A stretch of 64,000 bases of DNA from Streptomyces sp. NBC_00344 (GTDB lineage: Bacteria; Actinomycetota; Actinomycetes; Streptomycetales; Streptomycetaceae), in NCBI RefSeq assembly GCF_036088315.1, contig NZ_CP107996.1, positions 744,001 through 808,000 on the forward strand. The letters are read 5' to 3'. The translations under genes and the position numbers were made by a program. Shown here in pieces: positions 25,114 through 33,484 of this stretch; position 1 is the stretch's first letter, and each line of letters starts with the position of its first letter. The notes beneath the pieces were generated by a model, which had not been told where the DNA came from, did no database searches, and was given only the letters and a program-made list of their open reading frames with translations.

Positions 25114-25899
25114 CTACTTGCCGGTCTCCTTCTCGTACGCCTTGACGACCTCTTCGGTCGGCCCGTCCATCAGCAGTTCGCCCTTCTCCAGCCAGAGAAC
25201 GCGGTCGCAGGTGTCCCTGATCGACTTGTTGCTGTGGCTGACGAGGAAGACCGTGCCCGCCTCCTTGCGGAGCTCCCGGATGCGCTGCTCGGAGCGGATC
25301 TGGAACTTGCGGTCGCCGGTGGCCAGAGCCTCGTCGATCATCAGCACATCATGGTTCTTGGCCGCCGCGATGGAGAAGCGGAGCCTAGCCGCCATGCCCG
25401 ATGAGTAGGTCCGCATCGGCAGGGTTATGAAGTCGCCCTTCTCGTTGATGCCGGAGAAGTCGACAATCCCCTGGTAGCGTTCGCGGATCTCCTCACGCGA
25501 CATGCCCATGGCCAGGCCGCCGAGTATGACGTTCCGCTCGCCGGTCAGATCGTTCATCAGAGCCGCGTTGACTCCGAGCAGCGAGGGCTGACCGTCGGTG
25601 TAGACCTTGCCGCTCTCGGTCGGCAGCAGTCCCGCGATGGCCCGCAGCAGGGTGGACTTGCCCGATCCGTTGGATCCGATCAGCCCGATGGCCTCCCCGC
25701 GGTACGCGGTGAAGGTCACCCCGCGTACGGCATGGACCTTGCGGACACCGCGTGATGCCCCCTTGTCCTTGCCGACGATCCGGCTCAGCGCCGCCGTCGC
25801 GCCGCCCTTGGCGCCACCGCCGGCGTTGACGCGGTACACGATGTGCACCTGGTCGGCGATGACCGTGGGGATGCGTGCCAGATTCTTGTCCTCAGCCAC
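25114..25899 (-). CDS. ABC exporter ATPase, TagH/Wzt-like
   Basis: A 261-aa ATPase of the polysaccharide/teichoic-acid exporter class. Walker A is LIGSNGSGKSTLLRA, the signature is YSSGMAARLRFSIA, Walker B is VLMIDEALATGD, and the switch His is LVSHS. The N-terminal region (HIVYRV then SRGVRKVHAVRGV) is characteristic of TagH-type subunits. It lacks a C-terminal Wzt carbohydrate-binding domain. The GTG at 25897-25899 has GAGAGG upstream and overlaps the permease stop by 8 bp. It should power export of the polymer made by the genes upstream. Confidence 0.93.
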   Translation of the reverse strand: MAEDKNLARIPTVIADQVHIVYRVNAGGGAKGGATAALSRIVGKDKGASRGVRKVHAVRGVTFTAYRGEAIGLIGSNGSGKSTLLRAIAGLLPTESGKVYTDGQPSLLGVNAALMNDLTGERNVILGGLAMGMSREEIRERYQGIVDFSGINEKGDFITLPMRTYSSGMAARLRFSIAAAKNHDVLMIDEALATGDRKFQIRSEQRIRELRKEAGTVFLVSHSNKSIRDTCDRVLWLEKGELLMDGPTEEVVKAYEKETGK

Positions 25900-26821
25900 G
25901 GCCGTACCTCTCTTCAGCCTTCCAGAAGTACACGAAGCCCACGGCACCCATGAAGACCGCCCAGAACAGCGCGGCGAACCAGACGTGTGCAGGCAGGTTC
26001 GCGGGTCCGTATCCGTCGATCAGCGAGTAGCGGACGAGGTCCATGTAGACGGCCGCCGGGTTGTACTGCAGCACGTTGGCGATCCAGGACGGCTTGCCGG
26101 CCAGCATGACCGTGATGCTGAACATGACGCCCGATGAGTACATCCAGGTCCGCATGATGAACGGCATCAGCTGGGCGAGGTCCGGGGTCTTGCTGCCCAG
26201 CCTGGCCATGACCAGGGCCAGGCCCGTGTTGAAGACGAACTGGAGCGCCAGCGCGGGGATCACCATCAGCCAGGCGAGCGAGGGATAGCTGCCGAAGGCC
26301 ATCGCCACGATCACCAGGACGATCATGGAGAACAGCAGTTGCTGGAGCTGCTGGAGCGCGAACGAGATGGGCAGCGAGGCGCGGGGGAAGTGCAGCGCCC
26401 TCACCAGCCCGAGGTTCCCCGAGATCGCCCGCACTCCGGCCATCACGGAACTCTGCGTGAAGGTGAAGACGAAAACACCCGTGACCAGGAAGGGGATGAA
26501 GACGGCATGGGACATCCCCCTGCCGGAGTGCAGGATCAGGCCGAAGATCAAGTAGTAGACCGCGGCGTTGAGCAGCGGGGTCGCCACCTGCCACACCTGG
26601 CCGAGCTTGGCCTGGCTGTACTGGGCCATCAGCTTGGCCTGGGAGAAGGCCAGGATGAAATGGCGCCTCCCCCAGAGTTGCCTGGCGTAAGCGAAGAGGC
26701 CGGGCCGGGCACCGCTCACCGACAGGCCGTACTTGCCGGCCAGCTCGGCCGGGGACAGACCGTCGTCGGGAGACGGGCGCTCGCTCAGCGCGACCGCACC
26801 GTCATGGGTTGTGTCACTCAC
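25892..26821 (-). CDS. ABC exporter permease, TagG/Wzm-like
   Basis: A 309-aa inner-membrane protein with six predicted helices after a soluble N-terminus of about 55 residues. KLMAQYSQAKLGQVWQVATP and LLNAAVYYLIFGLIL are typical of ABC-2 polysaccharide permeases, as are FPRASLPIS and MRTWMYSSGVMFSI. With the ATPase it forms a lipid-linked glycan or teichoic-acid flippase. It follows the glycosyltransferase gene after 99 bp. Confidence 0.93.
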   Translation of the reverse strand: MSDTTHDGAVALSERPSPDDGLSPAELAGKYGLSVSGARPGLFAYARQLWGRRHFILAFSQAKLMAQYSQAKLGQVWQVATPLLNAAVYYLIFGLILHSGRGMSHAVFIPFLVTGVFVFTFTQSSVMAGVRAISGNLGLVRALHFPRASLPISFALQQLQQLLFSMIVLVIVAMAFGSYPSLAWLMVIPALALQFVFNTGLALVMARLGSKTPDLAQLMPFIMRTWMYSSGVMFSITVMLAGKPSWIANVLQYNPAAVYMDLVRYSLIDGYGPANLPAHVWFAALFWAVFMGAVGFVYFWKAEERYGRG

Positions 26822-26920
26822 AAGTTGAAACTTCCGTGTTCAAGATGCGCTGCCGGGTCGGGCGCAGGCACAGGTGGCCAGGCCCCAAAAGTACGCCCGA
26901 TGCTCTCAGACTCGAGCCTC

Positions 26921-27805
26921 TCAGACCACAGGAGGTCGGCCCAGTCGGGTCAGCCGCCAGACGGTACGCCATTTCATCGGCCGGCGGGGACCACAGGGCG
27001 TCGTCCAGCCCTCCTTGAACCCGCCGAACCAGGCCTTCAGCGCAGGTCCGGAGGGTCGGCGGAGCAGTGTGAGGACCATCCACACTCCGGGATAGACGGG
27101 TACGAGCAGCGCGGGGAGATTGCGGCGTGCCAGCCAGACGCGGTTGCGGGCCACCATCCGGTGGTAGACCGCGTGCCGGGACGGCGCTGTCGTCGGGTGG
27201 AACAGCACCATGTCGGCGCGGTAGTCGATCATCCAGCCGCCGTCGAGCGCCCGCCAGGCCAGGTCGGTCTCCTCATGGGCGTAGAAGAACTCTCCGGGCA
27301 GCGCGCCGACCTCGGCGACGACCCGGGACCGTACGGCGTTGGCGCCGCCGAGGAACGTGGTGACCCGCGAGGAGTGCATGGGGTCGGACGCGCGCAGCCG
27401 GGGGACGTGGCGGCGCTGGGTCACGCCGGTGTCCGGGTCGGCGATCCGGAAGCTGATGATGCCCAGCTCGGGGTCGGCGGCGAAGGCCTGCCGGCAGAGC
27501 TCGGCCGTGTCGGTGTTGGGCAGCAGCCCGTCGTCGTCGAGGAAGAGCAGTACGTCCACATCGCTGCCGGCCGGGCCGAATGCCTCGATGCCGACATTGC
27601 GGCCACCGGGGATGCCCAGGTTCTCGGGCAACTCGACGGTGCGTACGCCTGCGGGGACGTCCGGTACCGGGGCTCCGTTGCCGACCACGACGACCTCGAC
27701 GGGGTCGCCGTCCTGCTTGGCGACCGAGTCCAGCAGGGCTCGCAGCTCGTCGGGGCGGTTGCCCATGGTGATGATGACCGCGCCGACCTTCAGGGGGGCG
27801 GTCAT
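26921..27805 (-). CDS. Family 2 glycosyltransferase
   Basis: A 294-aa GT2 (GT-A fold) enzyme. Marks: AVIITMGNRPDELRALLDSV at the N-terminus, ENLGIPGGRNVGIEAFG, the nucleotide-sugar/metal motif LFLDDDG, and EFFYAHEETDLAWRALDGGW. A hydrophobic C-terminal segment (LLVPVYPGVWMVLTLL) suggests membrane association. The ATG overlaps the upstream transferase stop by 4 bp (ATGA). It probably adds sugars to the polyol-phosphate product of the cluster. Confidence 0.92.
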   Translation of the reverse strand: MTAPLKVGAVIITMGNRPDELRALLDSVAKQDGDPVEVVVVGNGAPVPDVPAGVRTVELPENLGIPGGRNVGIEAFGPAGSDVDVLLFLDDDGLLPNTDTAELCRQAFAADPELGIISFRIADPDTGVTQRRHVPRLRASDPMHSSRVTTFLGGANAVRSRVVAEVGALPGEFFYAHEETDLAWRALDGGWMIDYRADMVLFHPTTAPSRHAVYHRMVARNRVWLARRNLPALLVPVYPGVWMVLTLLRRPSGPALKAWFGGFKEGWTTPCGPRRPMKWRTVWRLTRLGRPPVV

Positions 27806-28581
27806 TTGAGCCTGCTCGAGGCCAGGATGGACACAAGGTGGAGCAGCGTCTGCAGGAGCGCGATACCGGCCAGCACGGCGACGCCGAGCCGGGAGAAGAA
27901 CAGATCGCCCCTGATGGAGTCCAGGATCGCCAGGACCAGGATCAGCAGAGAAGCCTCGATACCCAGGACCAGCCGGTGGAACTTCAGTGCCGCGGCCGCC
28001 CTGCGGGCCAGCGCCACCCCGGACGAGCGCGGCTCGGAGGCCGCCTCCTTGACCGGCGGCAGGCCCTGCTGGTGACGGGCGACACCGACGAGGTCGGTCT
28101 CGGCCTTGATCAGGATGGCACCGAGTGCGGCAAGGGTGCCGAGGAAGGCCCACAGCCAGTCGATCCGTCCGGAGCCCCACAGATCGGAGGCGCGCAGGCC
28201 GAAGCCGACCAGCACCGCGGCGTCGCACAGATACGCGGCGACACGGTCCAGATACACCCCGGCCATCGAGTACTGCTTCTTCCAGCGGGCGATCTCGCCG
28301 TCGACGCAGTCGAAGAGCAGATAGAGCTGGACCATCACCACGCCGAGTACGGCGCCGGTGATTCCCGGAACCAGGAGGGCGGGGGCGGCGAGGGCTCCGG
28401 CGACCGTCATCACATAGGTGACCTGGTTGGGCGTGACCCGCGTGTTCACCAGGTGCCGGTCGATGCGCAGCGAGACCTCGCGCATGTAGAGGCGGCCTCC
28501 CCAGTGCTCGCCACTCCGCCGGTCCTTGACGCCCGGGGGGTGAACGACCGGGCGGAGTTCAGCTACCGATGGCTTTTGCAT
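27802..28581 (-). CDS. CDP-alcohol phosphatidyltransferase family protein, last motif Asp missing
   Basis: A 259-aa integral membrane protein. The family motif DxxDGxxAR(x8)GxxxDxxxD is seen as DCVDGEIAR (residues 91-99), Gly108 and Asp112, but residue 116, normally the catalytic Asp, is Ala (LDRVAAYLCD). A further Asp is at 120. TPNQVT upstream is also typical. Five or six hydrophobic segments follow. The ATG at 28579-28581 overlaps the dehydrogenase gene by 23 bp. It should transfer a phospho-alcohol from a CDP-activated donor, unless the missing Asp makes it inactive or a binding partner. Confidence 0.88.
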   Translation of the reverse strand: MQKPSVAELRPVVHPPGVKDRRSGEHWGGRLYMREVSLRIDRHLVNTRVTPNQVTYVMTVAGALAAPALLVPGITGAVLGVVMVQLYLLFDCVDGEIARWKKQYSMAGVYLDRVAAYLCDAAVLVGFGLRASDLWGSGRIDWLWAFLGTLAALGAILIKAETDLVGVARHQQGLPPVKEAASEPRSSGVALARRAAAALKFHRLVLGIEASLLILVLAILDSIRGDLFFSRLGVAVLAGIALLQTLLHLVSILASSRLK

Positions 28582-29620
28582 AGTCGGCGTAAGCGTCCTT
28601 GATCTGGTCTGCGGACAGGTTGAGGTGCTCCAGGATCGTGAAGCGTCCCGGGCGGGTCTGGGGTGCGTACTCGACGGCCTGGACGAACTCGTCCACGCTG
28701 AAGCCGAGTTCGGCGGGCAGTACGGGAAGGGAGTGCCTGCGCAGCACATCGGCGAAGAGTCCGGATTCCTCCGGCGCGCCCCGCAGGTGCATCGCGAAGG
28801 CGGCTCCCAGACCGACCTGCTCGCCGTGGCTCCCGGCGCGCTCGGGGAAGAGCAGGTCGAAGGCGTGACTGATCTCATGGCAGGCGCCGGACGACGGGCG
28901 GGTGTCCCCGCTGATCGAGATCGCGATACCGGAGAGCACGAGACCCTCGGAGAGAACCATCAGGAACTCGTCGTCGCCGACCCCGCCGGGGTGGCGCAGG
29001 ACGGCCTCTCCGGCGGTACGGGCCATGGCGGCCGCAAGACCGTCGATCGCCTCGCCGTTGACCTCGTGCGACAGCTCCCAGTCGGCGATCGCCGAGATGT
29101 TGGAGATCGCGTCTCCGATGCCGGAGCGGATGAAGCGGTCCGGTGCGTCCCTGATCACATCGAGGTCGATGACGATGGCGATCGGTGTGGGGACGCCGTA
29201 GGAGCCGCGGCCGTTGTCGTTGTCCAGCGTGGACACCGGCGAGCAGATGCCGTCGTGCGAGAGGTTGGTCGCGACAGCGACCATCGGAAGCCCGACCCGG
29301 GCCGCCGCGTACTTGGCCACGTCGATGATCCTGCCGCCGCCGAGGCCGACGACCGCGTCGTAGCGCTTGCCCTTGATGCCGTCGGCCAGCGTGACCGCCG
29401 CGTCGATGGTGCCGTCGGCGACCGCGTACCAGTCGGCGCCCGGCAGCACCGGGGCGAGCCGTTCGCGCAGCGCCTGTCCCGAGCCGCCGCTGACCGCGAA
29501 GGCGAGCTTCCCCGAGGCGGAGATCCGCTGGTCGGCCAGGAGGCTCGCGAGATCGTCCAGCGCGCCGCTGCGGATGTCGACGACGACCGGGGAGGGGATG
29601 AGCCTCGTCAGTACTGGCAC
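28559..29620 (-). CDS. sn-glycerol-1-phosphate dehydrogenase family (EgsA/AraM-like)
   Basis: A 353-aa iron/zinc-dependent alcohol dehydrogenase-fold protein. NAD(P) binding is shown by VVGLGGGRIIDVAKYAA; metal/substrate residues lie in TNLSHDGICSPVSTL, GACHEISHAFDLL and GSHGEQVGLG. These are the marks of the archaeal G1P dehydrogenase and bacterial AraM group, which reduce dihydroxyacetone phosphate to sn-glycerol-1-phosphate; a related phospho-ketose substrate is possible. The GTG at 29618-29620 overlaps the nucleotidyltransferase gene by 13 bp. In context it would make the polyol phosphate for CDP activation. Confidence 0.85.
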   Translation of the reverse strand: MPVLTRLIPSPVVVDIRSGALDDLASLLADQRISASGKLAFAVSGGSGQALRERLAPVLPGADWYAVADGTIDAAVTLADGIKGKRYDAVVGLGGGRIIDVAKYAAARVGLPMVAVATNLSHDGICSPVSTLDNDNGRGSYGVPTPIAIVIDLDVIRDAPDRFIRSGIGDAISNISAIADWELSHEVNGEAIDGLAAAMARTAGEAVLRHPGGVGDDEFLMVLSEGLVLSGIAISISGDTRPSSGACHEISHAFDLLFPERAGSHGEQVGLGAAFAMHLRGAPEESGLFADVLRRHSLPVLPAELGFSVDEFVQAVEYAPQTRPGRFTILEHLNLSADQIKDAYADYAKAIGS

Positions 29621-30345
29621 GCGATCTCACGGCCCTTCGCGAGGTCCTCGTGGTTGTCGATCTCGACCCACTTCAGATCGCCGATCGGCGCCACGTCGAC
29701 GCGGAAACCACGGTTGACCAGCTCCTGGTAGCCGTCCTCGTAGTAGAGGTCGGGGTCACGCTCGAAGGTGACCTTCAGGGCGTCCGCCAGCTCCTCGGCG
29801 GCATCGGGCTCGATCAGGGTGACCCCGATGTACTCGCCGGTGGCCCCGGCCGGGTCCATCAGCTTGGTGATGGAACGGACGGCACTGGCGTCGTCCGTGA
29901 TGACCTTCATCTCCTCGTCGGCGAGGTGCTTCACCGTGTCCAGAGCCAGAATGATCCGCTGGCCCTGGCCTCGTACGGCGAGCAAGGTCTTCTCGACGGA
30001 GACCGGGTGCACGGTGTCGCCGTTGGCGAGGATCACGCCCTGCTTGAGGACGTCACGCGCACACCACAGGGAGTAGGCGTTGTTCCACTCCTCCGCTTTG
30101 TCGTTGTCGATCAGGGTGAGCTTGACGCCGTACTTCGCCTCGAGATCGGCGCGGCGCGCGTACACGGCCTCCTTGCGGTAGCCGACGACCACCGCGACCT
30201 CGGTGAGTCCGACCTCGGCGAAGTTGGCCAGCGCGATGTCGAGGACGGTCCGCTCACCGTCCACCGGGACCAGGGCCTTCGGGAGCGTGTCGGTGTAGGG
30301 GCGCAGACGCCGGCCGGCGCCGGCCGCCAGTACGAGGCCGATCAT
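29608..30345 (-). CDS. NTP (CTP?) transferase for a phospho-alcohol
   Basis: A 245-aa nucleotidyltransferase of the GT-A-like fold. The N-terminal signature is GLVLAAGAGRRLRPYTDTLP followed by KALVPVDG; ILANGDTV is the metal-binding region. Similar single-domain proteins activate inositol phosphate, choline phosphate or sugar phosphates. Beside a G1P-dehydrogenase-like gene and two CDP-alcohol transferases, a CTP:phospho-alcohol cytidylyltransferase is the best guess. The ATG at 30343-30345 has AAGGAG upstream and overlaps the DUF5941 stop (ATGA). Confidence 0.88.
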   Translation of the reverse strand: MIGLVLAAGAGRRLRPYTDTLPKALVPVDGERTVLDIALANFAEVGLTEVAVVVGYRKEAVYARRADLEAKYGVKLTLIDNDKAEEWNNAYSLWCARDVLKQGVILANGDTVHPVSVEKTLLAVRGQGQRIILALDTVKHLADEEMKVITDDASAVRSITKLMDPAGATGEYIGVTLIEPDAAEELADALKVTFERDPDLYYEDGYQELVNRGFRVDVAPIGDLKWVEIDNHEDLAKGREIACQY

Positions 30346-32117
30346 GCGGGTTCTCCTTCGTCGTGTACAGCGGGTGCTCCGGAGGACACCCAGAATCGGA
30401 TGCTTTCCGCGAGCACCACAAGCGCCACGACCACGGCGAACACCGTGAGCGCGACCGTGAAGTCGGTGTTGTCGGTGTGCTGCGCCGTCAGAACGGCGGC
30501 GAGTACGGCCACCACCAGTGTCCGGCCCTCGTGGCCGCCGACCGTGCGCACCAGCCACTGGGGCGGCGCGCCGGTGCCGCCGCGGATGCGGTACACCGTG
30601 TCGTAGTGATGGTAGGCGACGGCGGAGACCAGTCCGAATGCCGCGGGCAGGGCCCCCTGCACATCGGAGCGGGCCGCGAGGACCAGGACCGTCAGGTACT
30701 CGGCGGCGCGGAACACCGGCGGCACGAGCCAGTCGAGCGAGCCCTTCAGGGGGCGCGAGACGGCCACGCCGGCGAGGACGCCGTACACGGCAGCGGCGGC
30801 AACCGGCCACCAGCTGCCGACGGGCGCGGCGGCCGATGTGGCGACCACCACGGCGCCGCCCACGAACGCGATCACCGGCAGGGCGCTGCGCGGTCCGCGG
30901 ACGAGACGGCTGAAGATCTGCGCGATCGGGCCCGAGTCGGCGAGATCGGCAAGCGCCCCGGCCGCCCGTTCGGTGCGGGTGGCACGGCGGGTCAGGGAGC
31001 GCAGCACCCGGCCTGCCGTGGTGTAGCAGGCGGCGAGCGCGCAGCCTATGAGCAGCGCGTAGAAGACGATCCGCGGGGTGGTCACCGCGGTCAGTACCGC
31101 GATCATCGCCCAGCGCTCGCCGATCGGCAGCACGATCATGCGGCGTACCCAGACCGTCCAGCCGACGCTGTCGAGCTTGTCGGAGAGCGCTGCCGTCGGG
31201 CTCGTGTTGGCGGCCGCGTCGTGGTTCGCCTCGTTGAAGGAGAAGTCCACGACGTGGCGGCAGGTCTGCAGCACCATCGCGCCGAGAGCGAGCGCCCAGA
31301 TGTCGTCTCCGCCCCGGGCCGCGCCCAGCGCGAGGCCGGCGTAGTAGGCGTACTCCTTGGCCCGGTCGAAGGTCGCGTCCAGCCAGGCACCGAGCGTCGA
31401 GTACTGGAGCGAGTACCGGGCGAGCTGGCCGTCCGTGCAGTCCAGGACGAAGGAGCAGAGCAGCAGCACACCGGCGGCGACATAGCCGGCCCGGGTACCG
31501 GTCGCCGCACAGCCGGCCGCGATCAGCGCGGTGAGCAGGGAGGCGGTGGTGACCTGGTTCGGGGTCAGTCCCCGGCGGGCGCACCAGCGGGCGATGTACC
31601 GCGAGTAGGGGCTGATGCAGTACGTGGTGAAGAAGCCGTCGCGGGACTTCACCGCCGTACGCAGCCGCACGGCCTCGTCGTCGACAGCGGCGACGGCGGC
31701 CCTGGCCTCGTGCCTGGACTGCGGGTCAGAGGGAACGGCGGCGACCAGGGTGCCGAGCTCGGGCCGCTGTACGGCGGTCCCCCGGCTGTCCAGCGCCGCG
31801 GCGAGAACGTCCGGGGACGGTTCGGCGACGGTCAGTGCACGGTTGAGCGCGGGGCGTGCCTCCGGCTGGACGGTGAGTGCGCCGGGGACCGCGGCCGCGG
31901 CGAAGCGGGGGTCGGTCAGCGCGAGCCGCAGCGAGTGGAGGTGGCCGACGAAGCGGGTGTCCACGACCGCGACGCGCTCGTCGGCGGGGGCCGCTATGAG
32001 CAGCTTGGCGGTCTCTTCGGCCTCGGCTGCGGTGCATACGTCAAAACCCAGCGACCGCAGATCGCCCTCGAGCGACGATCCGGGTACCGGCGCACCGGTG
32101 AGGATGGCGGTCGACAG
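30342..32117 (-). CDS. DUF5941/CDP-alcohol phosphatidyltransferase, apparent CTG start
   Basis: A 591-aa membrane protein. Residues about 1-150 form a soluble domain beginning STAILTGAPVPGSSLEGDLR; then comes the CDP-alcohol transferase motif LDCTDGQLAR...LGAWLDATFD with all four Asp present (about 226, 229, 247, 251), preceded by TPNQVT, and then a C-terminal set of membrane segments (the DUF5941 part). The first ATG/GTG/TTG in frame is GTG 31964, which has no ribosome site and would cut into conserved-looking sequence. The frame is open back to a CTG at 32115-32117 with AAGGAG 9 nt upstream, so I place the start there. First gene of the polymer operon, divergent from galE. Confidence 0.8.
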   Translation of the reverse strand: MSTAILTGAPVPGSSLEGDLRSLGFDVCTAAEAEETAKLLIAAPADERVAVVDTRFVGHLHSLRLALTDPRFAAAAVPGALTVQPEARPALNRALTVAEPSPDVLAAALDSRGTAVQRPELGTLVAAVPSDPQSRHEARAAVAAVDDEAVRLRTAVKSRDGFFTTYCISPYSRYIARWCARRGLTPNQVTTASLLTALIAAGCAATGTRAGYVAAGVLLLCSFVLDCTDGQLARYSLQYSTLGAWLDATFDRAKEYAYYAGLALGAARGGDDIWALALGAMVLQTCRHVVDFSFNEANHDAAANTSPTAALSDKLDSVGWTVWVRRMIVLPIGERWAMIAVLTAVTTPRIVFYALLIGCALAACYTTAGRVLRSLTRRATRTERAAGALADLADSGPIAQIFSRLVRGPRSALPVIAFVGGAVVVATSAAAPVGSWWPVAAAAVYGVLAGVAVSRPLKGSLDWLVPPVFRAAEYLTVLVLAARSDVQGALPAAFGLVSAVAYHHYDTVYRIRGGTGAPPQWLVRTVGGHEGRTLVVAVLAAVLTAQHTDNTDFTVALTVFAVVVALVVLAESIRFWVSSGAPAVHDEGEPA

Positions 32118-32238
32118 ACGAACTCACTCCTTGGAGCTGGCGTGGCACACGCGGAGACGGCCCGTCCCCGGCAGGGGCGGGCGGCATGTCGGCAGAGGCT
32201 ATCGGATGGATGGAAGCAGGAGTTCACGGGCCGTTTAC

Positions 32239-32293
32239 GTCCCGCCTACGCGGGACCCGGCTGTGCGCAATCTGCCTCGATCATCATGATCGA
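32239..32293. promoter_or_regulatory. Two palindromes in the DUF5941/galE divergent promoter region
   Basis: A hairpin GTCCCGC-CTAC-GCGGGAC (32239-32256) and a near-perfect palindrome TCGATCAT-C-ATGATCGA (32277-32293) lie between two divergent genes, 64-118 bp ahead of galE. TCTAAT at about 32338 may be the galE -10 box. The second palindrome is a plausible regulator site. Confidence 0.45.
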
Positions 32294-32356
32294 TCCATGC
32301 CTCGCCCGACAAACGCGGGCCCGCCGTCCCCACGGTCCTCTAATAGGGTGGCCGAT

Positions 32357-33340
32357 ATGACGTGGCTGATCACAGGTGGTGCGGGGTACATCGGGGCGCA
32401 TGTGGCGCGGGCAATGACGGACGCCGGTGAGCGGGTCGTCGTCCTCGACGATCTCTCCAGCGGTGTCGTCGAGCGCCTGCCCGAAGGCATGCCGCTGGTC
32501 CGCGGCTCGGTCCTGGACCGCGGGCTGCTCGACGAGACCCTTGCCCGGCACGAGATCAGCGGTGTGGTGCATCTCGCGGGACAGAAGCAGGTCGGGGAGT
32601 CCGTCGAGCAGCCGCTGCGCTACTACCGGGACAACGTGCACGGGCTGACGGTGCTGCTGGAGGCCGTGGTCGCCGCCGGGGTGCGGAACTTCCTGTTCTC
32701 CTCGTCGGCCGCCGTCTACGGCGTACCCGACGTGGAACTCATCACCGAAGCGACCCCGTGTCTGCCCATCAACCCCTACGGCGAGACGAAACTCGCCGGT
32801 GAGTGGCTGGTGCGGGCCACCGGCAGGGCTCACGGGCTGTCGACCGCCTGTCTGCGCTACTTCAACGTGGCGGGCGCGGGCGCCCCCGAGCTGGCGGACA
32901 TCGGCGTGTACAACGTCATACCGATGTTCTTCGACCGGCTGACGCGTGGCGAGGATCCCCGGATCTTCGGCGACGACTACGCCACCCCGGACGGCACCTG
33001 CATCCGCGACTACATCCATGTCGCCGATCTCGCCGACGCCCATCTCACGATGGCCCGGAAGGTCGCGGGCTCGGACAGCCCCGGCGATCTCACGGTCAAC
33101 ATCGGTCGCGGCGAGGGCGTGTCGGTACGTGAGCTGGCAGATCTGGTGGGCGAGGTCTCCGGGCTGCCGCTGTCACCCGTGGTCGAGCCCCGGCGGCCGG
33201 GGGATGCGGCGAAGGCCGTGGCCTCCGCCGCGCTGATCAGCGGCGAGCTCGGCTGGGAAGCGAAGCGCGGAGTGCGCGAGATGGTCGAGTCGGCCTGGGA
33301 GGGCTGGTGCCTGCGACACCCCGGGGCAGGCCGGCACTGA
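32357..33340 (+). CDS. galE: UDP-glucose 4-epimerase
   Basis: A 327-aa extended SDR enzyme interconverting UDP-Glc and UDP-Gal. NAD motif TGGAGYIGAHV near the N-terminus, substrate SSSAAVYG, catalytic YGETK (Tyr-x3-Lys as YGETK), RYFNVAGA and DGTCIRDYIHVADLADAH are all as expected. ATG 32357 is used; a GTG three codons earlier is an alternative. It is divergent from the polymer operon and may supply UDP-Gal for it. A hairpin terminator follows. Confidence 0.95.
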   Translation: MTWLITGGAGYIGAHVARAMTDAGERVVVLDDLSSGVVERLPEGMPLVRGSVLDRGLLDETLARHEISGVVHLAGQKQVGESVEQPLRYYRDNVHGLTVLLEAVVAAGVRNFLFSSSAAVYGVPDVELITEATPCLPINPYGETKLAGEWLVRATGRAHGLSTACLRYFNVAGAGAPELADIGVYNVIPMFFDRLTRGEDPRIFGDDYATPDGTCIRDYIHVADLADAHLTMARKVAGSDSPGDLTVNIGRGEGVSVRELADLVGEVSGLPLSPVVEPRRPGDAAKAVASAALISGELGWEAKRGVREMVESAWEGWCLRHPGAGRH

Positions 33341-33351
33341 GCTTCGGCACC

Positions 33352-33385
33352 GCTCTGACCTGCACTCATTTGCGCAGGTCAGAGC
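33352..33385 (+). terminator. Hairpin after galE
   Basis: Perfect 12-bp arms GCTCTGACCTGC/GCAGGTCAGAGC with a 10-nt loop, 11 bp after the galE stop. Confidence 0.75.
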
Positions 33386-33484
33386 AGCTGACAACGGTGT
33401 TCACTCTCGTGTTGCCCAGTGCCCCCGCCGCGTAGTTAGCTGGCTTACCGACAGACCACGCTCGCGACCCGGGAGGCGGCCTTC

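Noticed and set aside
30363..32360. A 665-codon plus-strand frame over the DUF5941 gene
   Set aside because: Antisense to a well-supported membrane protein with a complete CDP-alcohol transferase motif.
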